Assembly (NCBI GenBank): GCA_950106755.1
Contig: OX467090.1
Location: 7,812,001 to 7,876,000, forward strand
From: Climacium dendroides
Lineage: Eukaryota > Streptophyta > Bryopsida > Hypnales > Climaciaceae
DNA length: 64,000 nucleotides
Direction of reading: 5' to 3'
The position numbers and the translations under genes were made by a program. Each line of letters begins with the position of its first letter. Position 1 is the stretch's first letter. Of this stretch, positions 45,704 to 58,045 are shown in pieces. Below the pieces are notes generated by a model that saw only the letters and a program-made list of their open reading frames with translations, ran no database searches and was not told the origin of the DNA.

Positions 45704-46870
45704 CTAAGAATAGCAACTTGGTTAAGTATTATTAGACTTCAAAGTATAGTTCACACCAAAATTTTGTGCCTTGGATATTTAGAAATTTAGAAAGATTTGG
45801 AAAAATGCCAAATAAAAAAGAAATTAAATTTCTATTCTCATAGATAATTTTCTTTCTTATTTAGTATTTAGGAAGCTTTAATTCATTTAATTAGGATTTG
45901 TTATGAAATAGTTATAGACATTCTTGTAAAATTGGGCAATTAAAGCATCTTTTTTAAAAAAATATCTCACAAAATTCATTTGCGAATGCAATTTTTTCAT
46001 TTTTCCAATTTTCAATGTAATGCCCACAAAATTAAGTTTTTTTGGAATTTTGTTTTTTTCTTAGATTCTCAACTCAATTCTCTACTATAAAGATTTACAG
46101 CTCAAAACTCTATAGTGCAAAAATTTGAATTTAAAAATGTTCTAAGTCAAGAAATGTAGTTTTTGCATTTACAAAGTGGTTTTGGTACCGTACGTTGAGG
46201 TCAGGTTCGTCAGAGCCAAAATGAAATTGTTTCTTTTTTAATTGAATTATCTTTCATTAATTGAATTTTGAATTTTCAAGATTTCATATATTTTAAATTT
46301 TCGATTGGGAATATTTAGTTAATTGTAGCTATGGTCCTCCTTTAATACGGAATTGCAAGCTCAATATGACACAAGGCATCACGGAATCTTGCTTTGGGTG
46401 GCTAAATTCAAGGCATACTTTTCAAAATCTTGTTTTATTCAAGCTAAATCAAGCCTTATTGCGATGAAGGCCTTAATGCAAGGAAGGCTAGTAATCCATT
46501 TTAGGCTCCAATTTAAATCACCATGATTTCTAAAGCCAAAATTAAGTCTTCACAAGTAAAGCTTACAATAAGGTAATCAAACTTTACAAGTAAGGCTTTA
46601 TAGCATAGTTCTCTATGTATAGAATATTATTTTATATTGTTCTTTTTATTTTTTAAACACATTGACAATATTGTTTTTCATTTTTCATCATTTATGAAGA
46701 TCTTTTTTGAGATTTCAATTTGTTTTCATCAATTTTTTTTGAGATTTCAACTTATATCCTGCTATAAATTCTGAAAATTTCACTACATGCCATATTTATT
46801 TTATTTTTTAATTAATTTTTAACGCATCTGACTCTCGCATAGGGTATTCCAAGTGATGAACTTCAATGTG
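43841..46870. other. AT-rich interior of C
   Basis: Homologous to 29416-31530 of B, with extra pieces near 45730-45850 and 45905-46730 not matched in B. It contains a G/T simple tract (44630-44690) and a (TA)n tract (45663-45698). No gene recognised. Confidence 0.5.
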
Positions 46871-46874
46871 CTAG

Positions 46875-47195
46875 AAAAATGGACCGTCCGCCCGTCCACC
46901 CGTCCGCTCGCCCGTCCGCTGTCCGTCCACTATCCGTCCGACCATCCAACCGTCCGCAGGCTCCGTCCGATGCAATCATCCGCAATTCGTCGAGGCCGTG
47001 CGATTAGACGCGCCGGGGCATATTGCCCATCCGATCTAACGGTCAGCCCGTCCGCCCGTCGGTATAAAGAGGGACGCGGACGGCCCATTCTGCACAATTG
47101 TTTCCCTTGCGGAGTGGGCTGATCTAGCACCAATTGGTATCTGTGAGCCCCTTCCGACTTGGAGTGTGAACAACTGTGAATGAATTAACTTAATG
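46875..47195 (+). promoter_or_regulatory. Orphan array, TATA box and leader of a lost Gly/Tyr-rich gene
   Basis: Array 46875-47060, TATAAAGAGG at 47063 and the full leader to GTGTGAACAACTGTGAATGA are kept, but the coding region is deleted: the sequence jumps to the right-end block at about 47195. If active, this promoter would transcribe noncoding right-end DNA. Confidence 0.75.
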
Positions 47196-48280
47196 AAATG
47201 GGTTTGTCGGCTTCATTAAGATGTTAGCAAAAAATAGTAATTACCCTCTAAATGCTTGAGGCACCAAAATATTAAATATGGTGTTTGCAAAACTTTGAAG
47301 TTCAATAAAACCTAACTATTTTTCATCATTTTAGTAAGCTAATAATTTTGGGAAATTCTTTTTGAAGTCTACTTTTGGCTCCAAAAGTCCGATCTTGAAA
47401 TTAAATGACAATGATTTTTCTAAAAGAGATATTATGCAAGGGTACCTTGTGCAATCTTGACTTTTCTTTTGTGTTAAGAGCTTTTGGAAATGAGCCTCAA
47501 ATACAGTAGATCTTGGAGGAAAATTCACATTGGAAATTCATATTAAAAAATTATAGAGTAAATTTTGTAAAACCATAAATTGATTGGGGTTCTACAAGTT
47601 CGGCCCATTAACCTCATATTCTTTCCTTCTTTGGGCCCCCAACATTTTAGATTTGCCTTGCCAAAAAGGCTTCAACTTTTTTTTGCGATTTTAACAGCAT
47701 CATAGTCAAATGTTATAATCTTTCACTCTACAAGTGATATTGTTGTGCTTTCTTTTCCTATGCAATCTCTAACAAGTCTAGTTTGAATTTGTATAGTTAC
47801 AATTCCAAAAAAATTGATACATCTTACCAAAATGTGGGCTCCTTGTTCAATTTAGAGCAAATTAGAGGAAGTTGAAATTTGAAAACAAGACTTGGGCATG
47901 TAGGGGTTACAACATCCTATGGTTATTTGGATGATTGGATTTGTTTGAACCATTGTTTTTTGGGGGGCAATTGAAGGCCCAAATGCCTAAAAAAAAATGG
48001 ACTGCACCAAATCTATAGGTTAAATTTGAAGAAAAATTGGATGATAATGCCAAATTGCTTGAATTTGAAAGAAAAAAAATTGGATGAAATTGCGCACATC
48101 AAATGAAACTCATCTAATATGTGGATGAAAAGATAATTCTATCTAAAATATAGATGAATACTAAAAAATTTAGTAACATTATTTTGTCGTTTATTGCCAC
48201 TTTAGCAGTTCTCCAAAAATTGGACCTAAACCCATGGTTTCATCCCTACACTGAAGTTTATCCCATTTTCCACCCAATCG
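47196..48280. other. Right-hand AT-rich region of C
   Basis: Nearly identical to 36300-37385 in B. Noncoding. Confidence 0.55.
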
Positions 48281-48284
48281 GACG

Positions 48285-48803
48285 ACCCCACACCGACCCG
48301 CCTTCCCGTCTGCCCCGTTTGCCTCCCTGTCCGCCCTCCCGTCCGCCCCGTCCGCCCCGATCGCCTTCCCGTCCGCCCTCTCGTCCGCCTCCCTATCCGC
48401 CCCGTCCGCCTTTCTGTCCGCCCCGTTCGCCTTCCCGTCCGCCTCCCCGTCCGCCCCGTCCGCCTCCCTGTCCGCCCCATCCGCCTCCCCGTCCGGCCCG
48501 TCCGCTTCCCCGTCCGCCCCGTCTGCCTTCCCGTCCGCCCGTTCGACTTCCCGTCCGCCCCGTTCGACTTCCCGTCCGCCCCGTCCGCCTTCCCGTCCAC
48601 CCCGTTCGACTTCCTGTCCACCCCGTCTGCCCCATCTACTTTCCTGTCTGCCTTGTCCGAATCCCCGTCCACCTTCCCGTCCACCAATCCACCCGTCCGC
48701 TGGACGGGGATAGTCGGAACGTCCTATGTCGGCGGACGTTCGAGAACTGGTGGAAATGGACGCTGGACGCCCGTCCGGACGTCCATGTAACCCTGGGGAT
48801 GCG
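48285..48803. repeat. GGACG array and right terminus of C with target duplication
   Basis: CGTCCGCCCCGTCCGCCTTC-type array of about 430 bp, then GGACGTCCATGTAACCCTG ending at 48795 and the duplication GGGATGCG. Several long frames on both strands are artefacts of the repeats. Confidence 0.92.
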
Positions 48804-51570
48804 CAGGTTTCTTTGGAAAACCCTGGGGCTTCCGGAGTGAAGCCATAGTTACGGAGCTCATAGAAGGAGCCCTTAACCAGTTTGATAACTCCCTTCGACC
48901 GGCTCCGTCCATGTGGATGCGGGAGATTTGGAAGAGAGTTTATGACTTTGAGAAAGGCAGTACAACGCAAGCCAACCGGAAGGGAGACTTCGTGCAAGGA
49001 AAGTTCAGAGGAACAACCAACCCTAAGGACGGATTCACCATCAAAGACTGTGTCAACGCATGACACCAGCGGCTGCTTAAATTTTTAGTGCCCATCCTGC
49101 ATCCAGAAAAATCCACCCAGGTGACCCCCACAATCAGAAATGCTATTTTTGGAACCCTGAGCGGGGAAAAGAGGATGGATTGGGCAGGCTACATTCACAT
49201 GTTGGTGAATGTCCTAGTCTCAAATGTGGAAAAGAGTAGGGCTACTCTGGTATGCCCCTACCTTTTCCACTTGTACAAGGACTAGAGTCTCTTAGCTTCA
49301 AAGGAGAACAAGGAATAGAGAGCTCAAATGGCTCTCCGGACGTGCGGTGGATCGGATATTTGGATGAAGAATCCGAGATGGAACCGGAGGGTGAAAACCC
49401 TAACAAGAGGGCTTGGGAAGAGGAAGAAGAAAAGGAGGAAGAGGAAGCCCTTCTCAACCAAAGGAGAACCAAACGGACGCCGAGTTTAAGAGGCTCTCTT
49501 TTAGTGCCTCGTAGGGACAAAGGACCGGAACTGGTGGAAAGGGTGGAGCCGGTCGTTCCAAAGAAGCGGAAGCCAATGGAGGTGCTCAACCAAAGACCCA
49601 CTTTAGTGTCTCAGATGACGGACCTGACGGGTCCATATAACGACCTAATCCGGATTCTCAATGTAGTGAGAGCGGATTGGGAGATCAAGACCACTACGCT
49701 TCGTGAAGTGGCGGACTTGGTGGAAAGTACTCCAACTAGTGCGCTACCGGAAGCCGTGGCGAACTGCATCAACAACCCTGACGATGTTCGAGAATTAGAA
49801 GAAAGGTTGTTGAAGCAGAACATCAACTAGCGGGAGACGGATGAGCAAGTGATCCGGTTGCGAGGGGAGATCCAAGCCTTCCGGAAGGACTTGGATGCTA
49901 GTCGCAATCAAGTGAAGGCTGCAATGTCCTTGCAAAAGGAGACCAAGGCGGCAATGGACCGGATGACAGCAGTAGTAGGGGCATCCGGTGACGTGATGGC
50001 AAAGGCCAAGCTTTTTGATGAGGGAATGCACAAGGATTAGAAACCTTCTAGTACCCGCATCGCTCACATCTTAACTGACTTTGCCGGAGAGGTAGAGGAG
50101 ACCATGAAGGAATTCCGGAAAGACACTAAAGGGTTGAAGGACAACATCCGGAAGTTCCAGAGTGGATTGGTCTCTCTATCCGGGATTTCAATCCTGGATG
50201 AGTTCAATGAGGTGGAAATCCTGGATGGGAAGTTTGAAACTCCAGTCTCAAAGGAGAAGGAGGGAGGAAGAACTTCCACTTTAGTGGCTCTGCGGGCGAT
50301 GACAGGGGTGACTTCCTCTGTAGAACCGAAACGAGTTCTGGAAGGGGGGGATAAGAGTAAAAACTTGAGTGAACTCTCCCCTATAGCAACTCCAAATAGT
50401 GGTGGACCCCCTTAGGATGAGTAGGTAGTTAGGAATTTAGAGATAGGAAATTTTGTTAGACCGGACCTTATCTCGGAAAGATAAAAAAAGTTCAGATCCA
50501 AAAATCTCGGCCGGATCAGTGCCAGATTTCCGGGAACACTTTTTTGTAAATTTTGTATATAATTTGAGTCTCAAGACTGAGACGAGGAGTTCTTCTTTTT
50601 GCATATACTGTCTCCTTTGTATTTTCTATTGTTTTCGTTGTCTTCCCAAGGACTGACCAGATGAGGGAGGGAGAGATTGAGTATAGATGAGTAGATTGTG
50701 AGAGGAGCTTCTCCCCTTGGTATCTTCTTGTGATTGCATGTGTATGTAGACAGGTTATAAGTGTTAGGAGTGAGTCAAGACACCTTAGTAGATTTAGAGT
50801 TTATTATTCTGGGTGAAATAGCCAGTGCTAGGCTAGGTAGTAAGAGAGAGGATTCTCAAACTACACTAGAGCTACCAGATGGAATGTCTGGGTTAGCCTC
50901 CGAACACTTGAGAGGTCTCACCATCTGAAGAAGTAAACGGAAGAGCTCTAGATTGTATTAGTACGAGCGGACACACTTGTAGCCACCTTAGTTTTGTACG
51001 GATCTGAGGAGACAGTAAGGTCGTTGTACTTGGTGAGGATCGTACAGGGGATTTTTGCGTGACCTACAGTTGGGAGTATTTCTAGTTTGCTGTGAAAAAT
51101 CAAACCGGATCCTGTTAGAATAGGAAGATAGATTAGTTGAGTGAATCTTCCATCACTATAAAGACCAGAAGGAGAAGAGGGCCTACCTCTCTGAGAACAA
51201 GTGACAAACCCCTCTGAAGTGCCAACAGAGGTTAAGCGAAACCGGAATAGAAACCGAGGAAAATGAGTTTCTCGGATAAAGTGATAAAGATCCGGTCGGG
51301 AGTGTGAGTTCCGGTTGGATTCTTGTTGGTTGTGTGAATGGATTTTAATTTGGATCAAGTATTAGCATAGACCGGATCAGCCTACAGTAATAGAAAGGAA
51401 TTGTCCGGTATTTGGAAAAAAAGTAAAGAGTGAGAAAGAAGAATATTTGAATTGAGAATTTTCTTCAAACCACCTAGTAGCATGAAGCACTTCACAGAGT
51501 CTCTTGGGTTTGATCTTTAGAGTCACTTTGTTATGCTTTAAAGAGGTTTTTGTGAGCATAATAGGGAATT

Positions 51571-52155
51571 TCACTTACCCTGTGCTGCGACAGTCTTCCC
51601 TACCGCCTTGTACAATTTCCCTATATGGTCCCTCAACACTAGGCCCCAGGTTACTTTCCGGTCTCCGAACAGAGCACCGAAAATCGTATTTTCTAGCGTA
51701 ATAATAAATTGAGTGCCTTTGTCTAAATTGAAGATGGGAACTAAAAATTCCAACACCCTCCTCTCTCTTGCATCCTTGCACTTGCTCACTGTATATCCGT
51801 CCTTGGAGTGGGGAACATTTGGAAACTTACCCACTACAAACTTGTCAGTTCGGAAAGCTGGTGCCTCTCCTCCTTTGGGAAACCCATAAACTGCTCGCCA
51901 AACTCCCGTATTCCACTTGTCCGGAATAGTTCTCATAGTCTTCTTCCACTTGTTGGACTGTTGGTGCAGCACTTCCCGCACCATTGCCTCGTCCTTGAAG
52001 CTCCACGGTCGCTTCATCAATCTAGTACAATCCATCTAGCTCAAGTCTTTCTACAGTTTTATCCTCTTTGTTGCATCTCTCAGAATCACGGGCGAGATGT
52101 ACCTCAATGACACTCTCGAGGTTGTGGCCTCTTCCTCAGACTCACTCCCAAACAT
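51571..52155 (-). pseudogene. Third copy of the LTR-borne ORF, truncated by the right arm
   Basis: From ATG 52155 (MFGSESEEE) through two stops, then 155 open codons with KRPWSFKDEAMV, W.TGVWRAVYGFPKGG, RTDKFVVGKF, KDGYTVSKCKDARERRVLEFLVPIF, NTIFGALFGDRKVTW. It ends abruptly at the right-arm boundary (51592), where the family's YLFHLY block should follow. It is closest in pattern to the element D protein, so a related LTR-like unit was probably the insertion target. Confidence 0.6.
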
Positions 52156-52159
52156 GATT

Positions 52160-55100
52160 GACAACCACCTCTCTCTCACAGTCTCTCACTCAATACATTG
52201 CTTGGTCATTTGAATCTAAAAACTATGACAAGAAAAAACAAAAACCACTAAGCGCATATAGAGACACAGAATGTGGAAGTGAAGATAAGGAATGGCTACA
52301 AAAACCCTAATTTTCTAGCTTTTAAACCTCTTGTTCAAAACCCTTTTCTTTACAACCGTTTGATCCCACCGCTTCTTTCAGTCAACCGTTGAATCCGACC
52401 GTTCCTATTTTCCGCTACAATGACCGTTTCCGTATTTCCCGAGCTAGTGACCGTTGGTCCCACTATTCTATATTTTCCGGAAAAATGACCATTTGTACTA
52501 CCAATTCTAAATTTTTGGTACACTATAGAAGTTCCCTGCGTAACTTCTGGCTAGTTTCCGATAGTCTAGTCTTAGCTTCTAATTCCAACGACCCTGAACT
52601 TTAGTTCCGATAGGATTTTCCTAGTCCATCCAGTAATCTTGGTTCCAGTTTCGGGGAAAACTAATTTCCCGGTTAACCACTTTATCTATTTAAGAATTTC
52701 CTATCTTCCAGATTTCAATACTATGCTATATATCCGGTTTTGGATCTAGGAAATCAAAAATTTATAAAGTAAAAATAAAAAAAATAATCCTATTCTATTA
52801 TAACTAACCTAAATATGAAATTCTAGATTGCGAGAACTACTTACGACGGTTGGTGCAAGCTATTAATTTGTTTCATGAGGGGAAGCAATGTGAGCGCTTA
52901 TTTACCCACCCTTGGTAAATCAACAAACACGACCAGGTTCTTAAAATCAATCCTATCCTATGGGTGTTCTAACATTGATCCATTGTGCCTTCCAAGCAAT
53001 GGATCTTTTTTAATTTCTAATTATGTTTCAAGCATGCAAAAACCCAACCAAACCAAGTTTTATCCTATTAATTATTTGATAATTTCTAATTCTGATGAGC
53101 CGCTAAAGTTATTTTGCAAAAGATGATTCAGTTACAAAATAAGTATTCCATCTTGTAGACGATTAATTCCCCTTTCCAAAACTATAAAATTCACCCTAAT
53201 CGGACACTCTTAGCAAAAGATACAAATAGATGAAATTTGATTGCTAAATGGTTCATCAAAAACTTCATCCACGGTTTTAGTTTGGTTTCCTAATTCAAAA
53301 GACCTCGGGATTTTGAAGATATACTTAAAACATTTCTTACTACCTAACTCTGAAGTTTGGTTTTAAGTTGACACATCTATTGAAGTTTCATCCAATCCCA
53401 GCCTAGAACTTCATCCTTTAATATCTTGTTGAGTTTTTAGTCTTTTCTTGAGTTTGAAGTTCCCATGGGTTTTGATTATCCTCCTCTACAAGCTTGTGGT
53501 TCTAAGTTATCATTCTACTCTCAATTCTAAGCTTTAAGTTAGCCTTCCTTATTCTTCTTGGTTCTGGTCTGACTCTTGTTACTTTACTAATTTTAAAAAG
53601 TTTATCCTTTTTTCATGTAGTTCTCTATTCTAGGATTTTATATTGGGTTTACACTTGCTAATTGGATTTTTCTACTAGAAGTTATTGATGGATGAAGTTT
53701 GACCACTTAAATGGTTCTTCAAACTTCATCCATTAATATCTATTAATCTACAATTTGAAATTAAGTTTTTCCTTCGATTCTGGATTCTAATTAATATTCT
53801 CTGTTTTAATAATTTGACTTGTTCCAAACTTTTGGTTTTGTCAAAATTTCATCCAATTTAGACTTTAAACTTCATCCATTCCTAACTTTCTTGTTTTAAG
53901 TTGAAATTCTAAGTGTGAGATGTTTTTGGAAACCTCCAAGCAAAATCTACCATCTAATATGATTATCTTTAAATAAAAACTTTGTATTGATACTCTGAAT
54001 CCTATTTGTAATTCGGCCCTTGGTATTTTATCCTATTTTCAATAATTCAAAAGGAAGGGAAGAAATTAATGTTTTACCTCAAAGTTGGGTTTGTTGTTGA
54101 GGTAATTGTAGGCATCATGCTCCATCATCCACCATCTTCCAAAATCGTGGTGAGATAGGAGGAAACTAATACTACTTCTTGCTTGTTAATTCATACTTCT
54201 TCCTCTAATTTCTACTTCTATATGCTCTTGCTCTCGGTCTGACTTTTGACAAATTACTATTTTTAAAAGTTTTTTGTTTTTAATGGATAGAGCCTGTTTC
54301 TAGCTCTCTGAAACTATAAGACACTTGTAATTTGGACTTTCCTACTAAAAGATATGCATGGATGAAGTTTTAATTACTAATTAGTGTTTGAAATTTCATC
54401 CACTTATATCTTACTCATTTTAGCTCGGATTTCTTTGTGTTTTATGTTTTTGGAAAGCTCTTGACCTCTACTATGAGATTCTGGACTTCAATTTGTACTG
54501 ACCCCTCCTCTTAATGGTCTAACTACACCCTTGGTCTTGGCCCTGAAGAAAGGTTAATAAAAAATAACAATTTGACCAAACTAAGGCCAAAGGACCTAAC
54601 TACATAGAAAAGATCAAGGAAGTGGGAGGTTCAAAGCTTCGCCGTCATTTCTAAATACTCTAAATTCTAGTATTCCCAACTCTTTCCAAAGCCAAAAGCC
54701 AAAGCTTCGCCGTGATTTTGTCAAATTACAAAAACAACTACTATAACTTCTAGACAAGCAAAGTCAAGGCTTCGTCGTCCCCAATGGGACAAAAAATTTA
54801 AAACAAAAGAACTTTCACTTCCCACTAGAAATTAGTACAAGTTCCTATACATGTGTTAGTACAACCTTTTAAGACAATGGATTAGTACAACACAAATTTG
54901 AACAAAAAACAAAATCTTTAGAAACAAGGATTGTTAGTACAACACAAATTAACTCTAGAGACCCCCACAAAGCAGCATCGCCAAGGTACAGAGTAGGGTT
55001 TCTTTCTAAGATTAGTACAAGCCAAAAATCCAACAATAATGACCCAAAACCCAAGTTTCAATGACAAAAAACAACCAAGATGAAGCCAAGATTTGAAGGA

Positions 55101-56800
55101 ACTTGGCCAAGGACAACATGAAGGAATTAGCTTATCGAAAAAAAACACATTCATGGGCTAAAGGCTCCCCTAAGCAGCATTGCCAAGGTACAGAGGGGAA
55201 TTCATTTACAATTAGTAAGATAATTCTACAACAACTCAAATCCAACATAATAAGTCCACGAAAACACAATGACTCAAATCAAACTTGAAGGGACCCCAAT
55301 GTCCTTCAAGAGAGCTTGAAAAGTATCAACAATGAACTTAAAATGCCCGAAAAACACAAGAATTTGACAACATAGCCGGAAATTGGCCAAAATCTAACTT
55401 AATAGATCCAAATGAAATCGGGCGGTTCAAAATGAACATAAGGGGTGATTTGAGAGAAGAATGAGCCCCCTTATATACTCTTCCAAGGTGGCTCACCCCC
55501 TCTCAATTCCTAAGCCATAATCTTATCAACTAAGATTTTCATCCTAATCTCCATTTTTTGACTTTCTATGCTGGTTCAAACTTCTAACTTTTGGAGAAAT
55601 GCTCCAAATCACAAACAGATTGCGCCATTGGCTTTAGAAGGCCATTTTTAGTTTAAGAGAATCTCTCTCCCCTTTTCCTACGTCAAAATCACAAAGATTT
55701 CTAGTACTAACTAGATGACCTAAAGTGGATAAAAACCCAACTTTTCGAGATCAACTTTTTTAGAAAAAGTAACTAGCCTAGGCTCTTTAGTAGGTGTAAG
55801 GGAGTAAGAAAAGACCCCGCTTTAACTTCAATCCAATGCTGTATGTTCCTGATACATCGGTCAACTCCACGATTAATCTTCAATTTTGTCAATTTTGGAG
55901 GATCTTGCCAGTTTTGCATCTTCTGACTATTGGAATACCACAAAACTTATTGAAGCTTGTTATTAACACAAAAGAAGCTACTCTAATTTTTAGTGAGATT
56001 TTACCGTAGTCTGGGTAATTCCTAAGAATTTCCCATCATTACTTCCAACGATTGGCTACTCGGAAAAAAATCTTTTGAAGATCAGAAAAAACCAAGAATT
56101 TTCATGGAACCTCTCATGGAATTCCACAAGGGATGTGCAAACTCATTTTCCCATTTTGCACATCTAAAGAAGGAGAATCAAATTCTGCTATCTTCTTTAA
56201 CTTCTGGTAATTAAGGAATCTTTCACATGAAAAGGAATCTTGACGAGCCGATTGCTCCATTGGACTCCTGGCATGCTTTCCACCTTAAATTACTGTACTT
56301 AGGTTGTAGATGCCCTCCTCTGGTCCATCTTGAGTTTTTTTCACCTGCAAGCTAACAATTGGAGGTTCTACTATTTTGCCAATGAAATGGAAAAACTGAA
56401 ACCTATCTTTGGAAATTTATATTAGGATTCTCACCTAATTTCCTCGGACCAATTTCGTTAAGATTTGTCACTAAAAGGCAGGTTTAGACAAATTGGGCAA
56501 TTTCTACTAAACATGGTTATTTTGTACAATTTCTGGATTTCTACCCTATCTACATGCAGGATTTGGTTACAAATAGCAGAAAATGTCCCATCTAAGACCA
56601 ATTGCTATATTGGTATGTGACATCTCCATTCTAGTTATTCACTCTTTTGGAGGCTTTTTGTATATAAAACTATATTGAAAACTAATAAAATCCAAAAAAA
56701 ACAATTCCTGAGTCATGAGTGACCAAATAGGCACTCACAAGCATCAAGGATTCTATCAACACCCTAAACCCTGTTAATTATTCCCCCTATAACGTATAAG
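52160..56800. other. AT-rich intergenic DNA with small repeats
   Basis: No gene recognised in 4.6 kb. It holds a recurring inverted-repeat motif (ATGGATGAAGTTTGA / TCAAACTTCATCCAT; 53230-53275, 53688-53740 and 54355-54415) and a loose duplication of about 205 bp around 54930-55290 (AGCAT.GCCAAGGTACAGAG at 54968 and 55172). CAAAGCTTCGCCGT recurs near 54633-54760. Confidence 0.5.
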
Positions 56801-56806
56801 ACCCCT

Positions 56807-58045
56807 TTGTGGATCAGGGCTACTCCACCTATACAAGGATCAATTTTGAAAGAACAGTTTTTAGGTAATTATGAGGAGATGTTTGGCGATTATCAAGTTG
56901 AATACCCGATTATTAGCTGGAAAGCAATGGAGTGGATGCTTGAAGATTATAGACTTTCTGTTTCAGAAGATTATTTCTATGATAGACTATATCCGGATCT
57001 TTTGAAGGATTGGCAAGAACAACCACCTCCAACAGTATTGACAAATAGACATTTTTGTAATTGCCCAAGGCAATATAAATGGGACCCCACCGACACTATC
57101 AACTCCGTTGAATATAACTGGCCAAAGATTCCTAGCAATTTTGACACATCGGAGTAGTGCGAGCATGCATATGCCACCTTTCATCAACTACACATTCGAC
57201 ATACGGATCCATTGTACTTCCGTGCCGCTATTTCTGTGCATTTCTCTATTAAGATCCAGTACTAGAGTACCAAATATCACAGAATTGTTGAAGCAATGGC
57301 AATGATGCATTTCTTCAGTGGACCACAGTTATCTTTTATCAACGAACTTCCTTGTACCAGATTTATAGCATGGAAGACTTGGTTGGAGTATTAGAGAGAC
57401 AAAAACAAACCATTATTGGTGCAGGATGAGGACGTGGAGAAAGCTAGTGACAAGATGCTAAAATTGACATAGAAGAAATTCCATTACCAAGATCAGCACC
57501 AGAACAAATAGATTAGGCATAATTGACGAGGACGTCGATGTTTCAAAGTCGAGGGCTATGTAGATAGATTTTTCTACAATTTTGAATTTTTTTGGGATAG
57601 AAGTCAAATGGACCAGTATAAGTCAATTACAACTAGAAGTAAAGTGTGAATTGGAAATTGTAGTGGACAACAGTCCAGAGAAGCACTTCATGAACTACCC
57701 AACAAGTATGGTGCTCTTTCATTCGTGGTTTTTTGAAGGACTTGGTGCGAGTGATGAAACCCTCATTCTTAAACTTCTTCCATGGATTAGAAGGTTGCAC
57801 ATGGAGAGGCCTGTACAATTATACCCTTTCCGTAGAGACCATTCGGTGGGGGACATCCAACTCATTCATGAATTTGGCCAATTCAAGTACAAGTAGCTTG
57901 AAAGGGCGCTTAGGGTCTCTAATGATCTTTTTGATAACTGGAGTTTGTGCAACACTCGACCTTACGTGGCTCCCCAGAAGTCTCCTACAACCAAGGGGAG
58001 GTCACTCTCACTACATTTGAAGGACCTACGTGCAGCGAAGTAATT
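56807..58045 (+). pseudogene. Decayed ORF of unknown family
   Basis: An open stretch of 117 codons (56807-57157; LKEQFLGNYEEMFGDYQVEY, LYPDLLKDWQEQPPP, CNCPRQYKWDP) continues in the same frame for about 200 more codons of protein-like sequence (HTDPLYFRAAISVHF, HRIVEAMAMMHFFSGPQL, RFIAWKTWLEY) through at least six in-frame stops. After a frameshift near 57580-57720 a further stretch (ALRVSNDLFDNWSLCNTRPY) reaches about 58040. I do not recognise the family. It could be a dead host gene or an old mobile-element protein. Confidence 0.45.

Larger units (their letters stand above)
42632..48795. mobile_element. Element C, internally deleted derivative of a B-type element (6.2 kb)
   Basis: C is collinear with B in three blocks: 42632-43555 (B left end to transposase tail), 43556-47195 (B RING promoter, AT-rich spacer, Gly/Tyr promoter and leader) and 47196-48795 (B right end). 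All coding sequence except a transposase-tail fragment is missing. This is the relation of Ds to Ac: ends kept, genes lost. It is flanked by an 8-bp duplication and inserted in the right palindrome arm. Confidence 0.9.
42535..50415 (+). pseudogene. LTR-borne ORF, right arm copy, interrupted by C
   Basis: The start region (SAHKIEIKVRKVAPLEPS) is at 42535-42631. After element C the frame resumes (WKTLG, then GSTTQANRKGDFVQGKF at about 48957), goes through 49088-49285 (LHPEKSTQVT, NAIFGTL) and a 192-codon stretch 49252-49830 (charged linker, RADWEIKTTTLREVADLV), to coiled-coil parts ending near 50415. It has several stops. It is the sister of 40753-39033; some lesions differ, because 49252-49830 is open where the left copy is interrupted. 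Confidence 0.62.
41853..51592 (+). mobile_element. Inverted LTR copy, right palindrome arm, split by element C
   Basis: About 3.57 kb after subtraction of C and its duplication. It is inverted relative to 37855-41436 and closely similar: the 67-codon frame at 50453-50656 differs from 38792-38995 at two residues. It begins TGTTAGAAGG (41853) and ends GCTGCGACA (51592). The flanks GAAAA and GTCTT do not match, so it is not a simple solo LTR. Element C interrupts it at 42624-48803. Confidence 0.72.

Noticed and set aside
41853..51592. Right palindrome arm as a simple solo LTR
   Set aside because: The 5-bp flanks GAAAA and GTCTT do not match, even though the TG...CA ends fit. A more complex origin or flank loss is needed.
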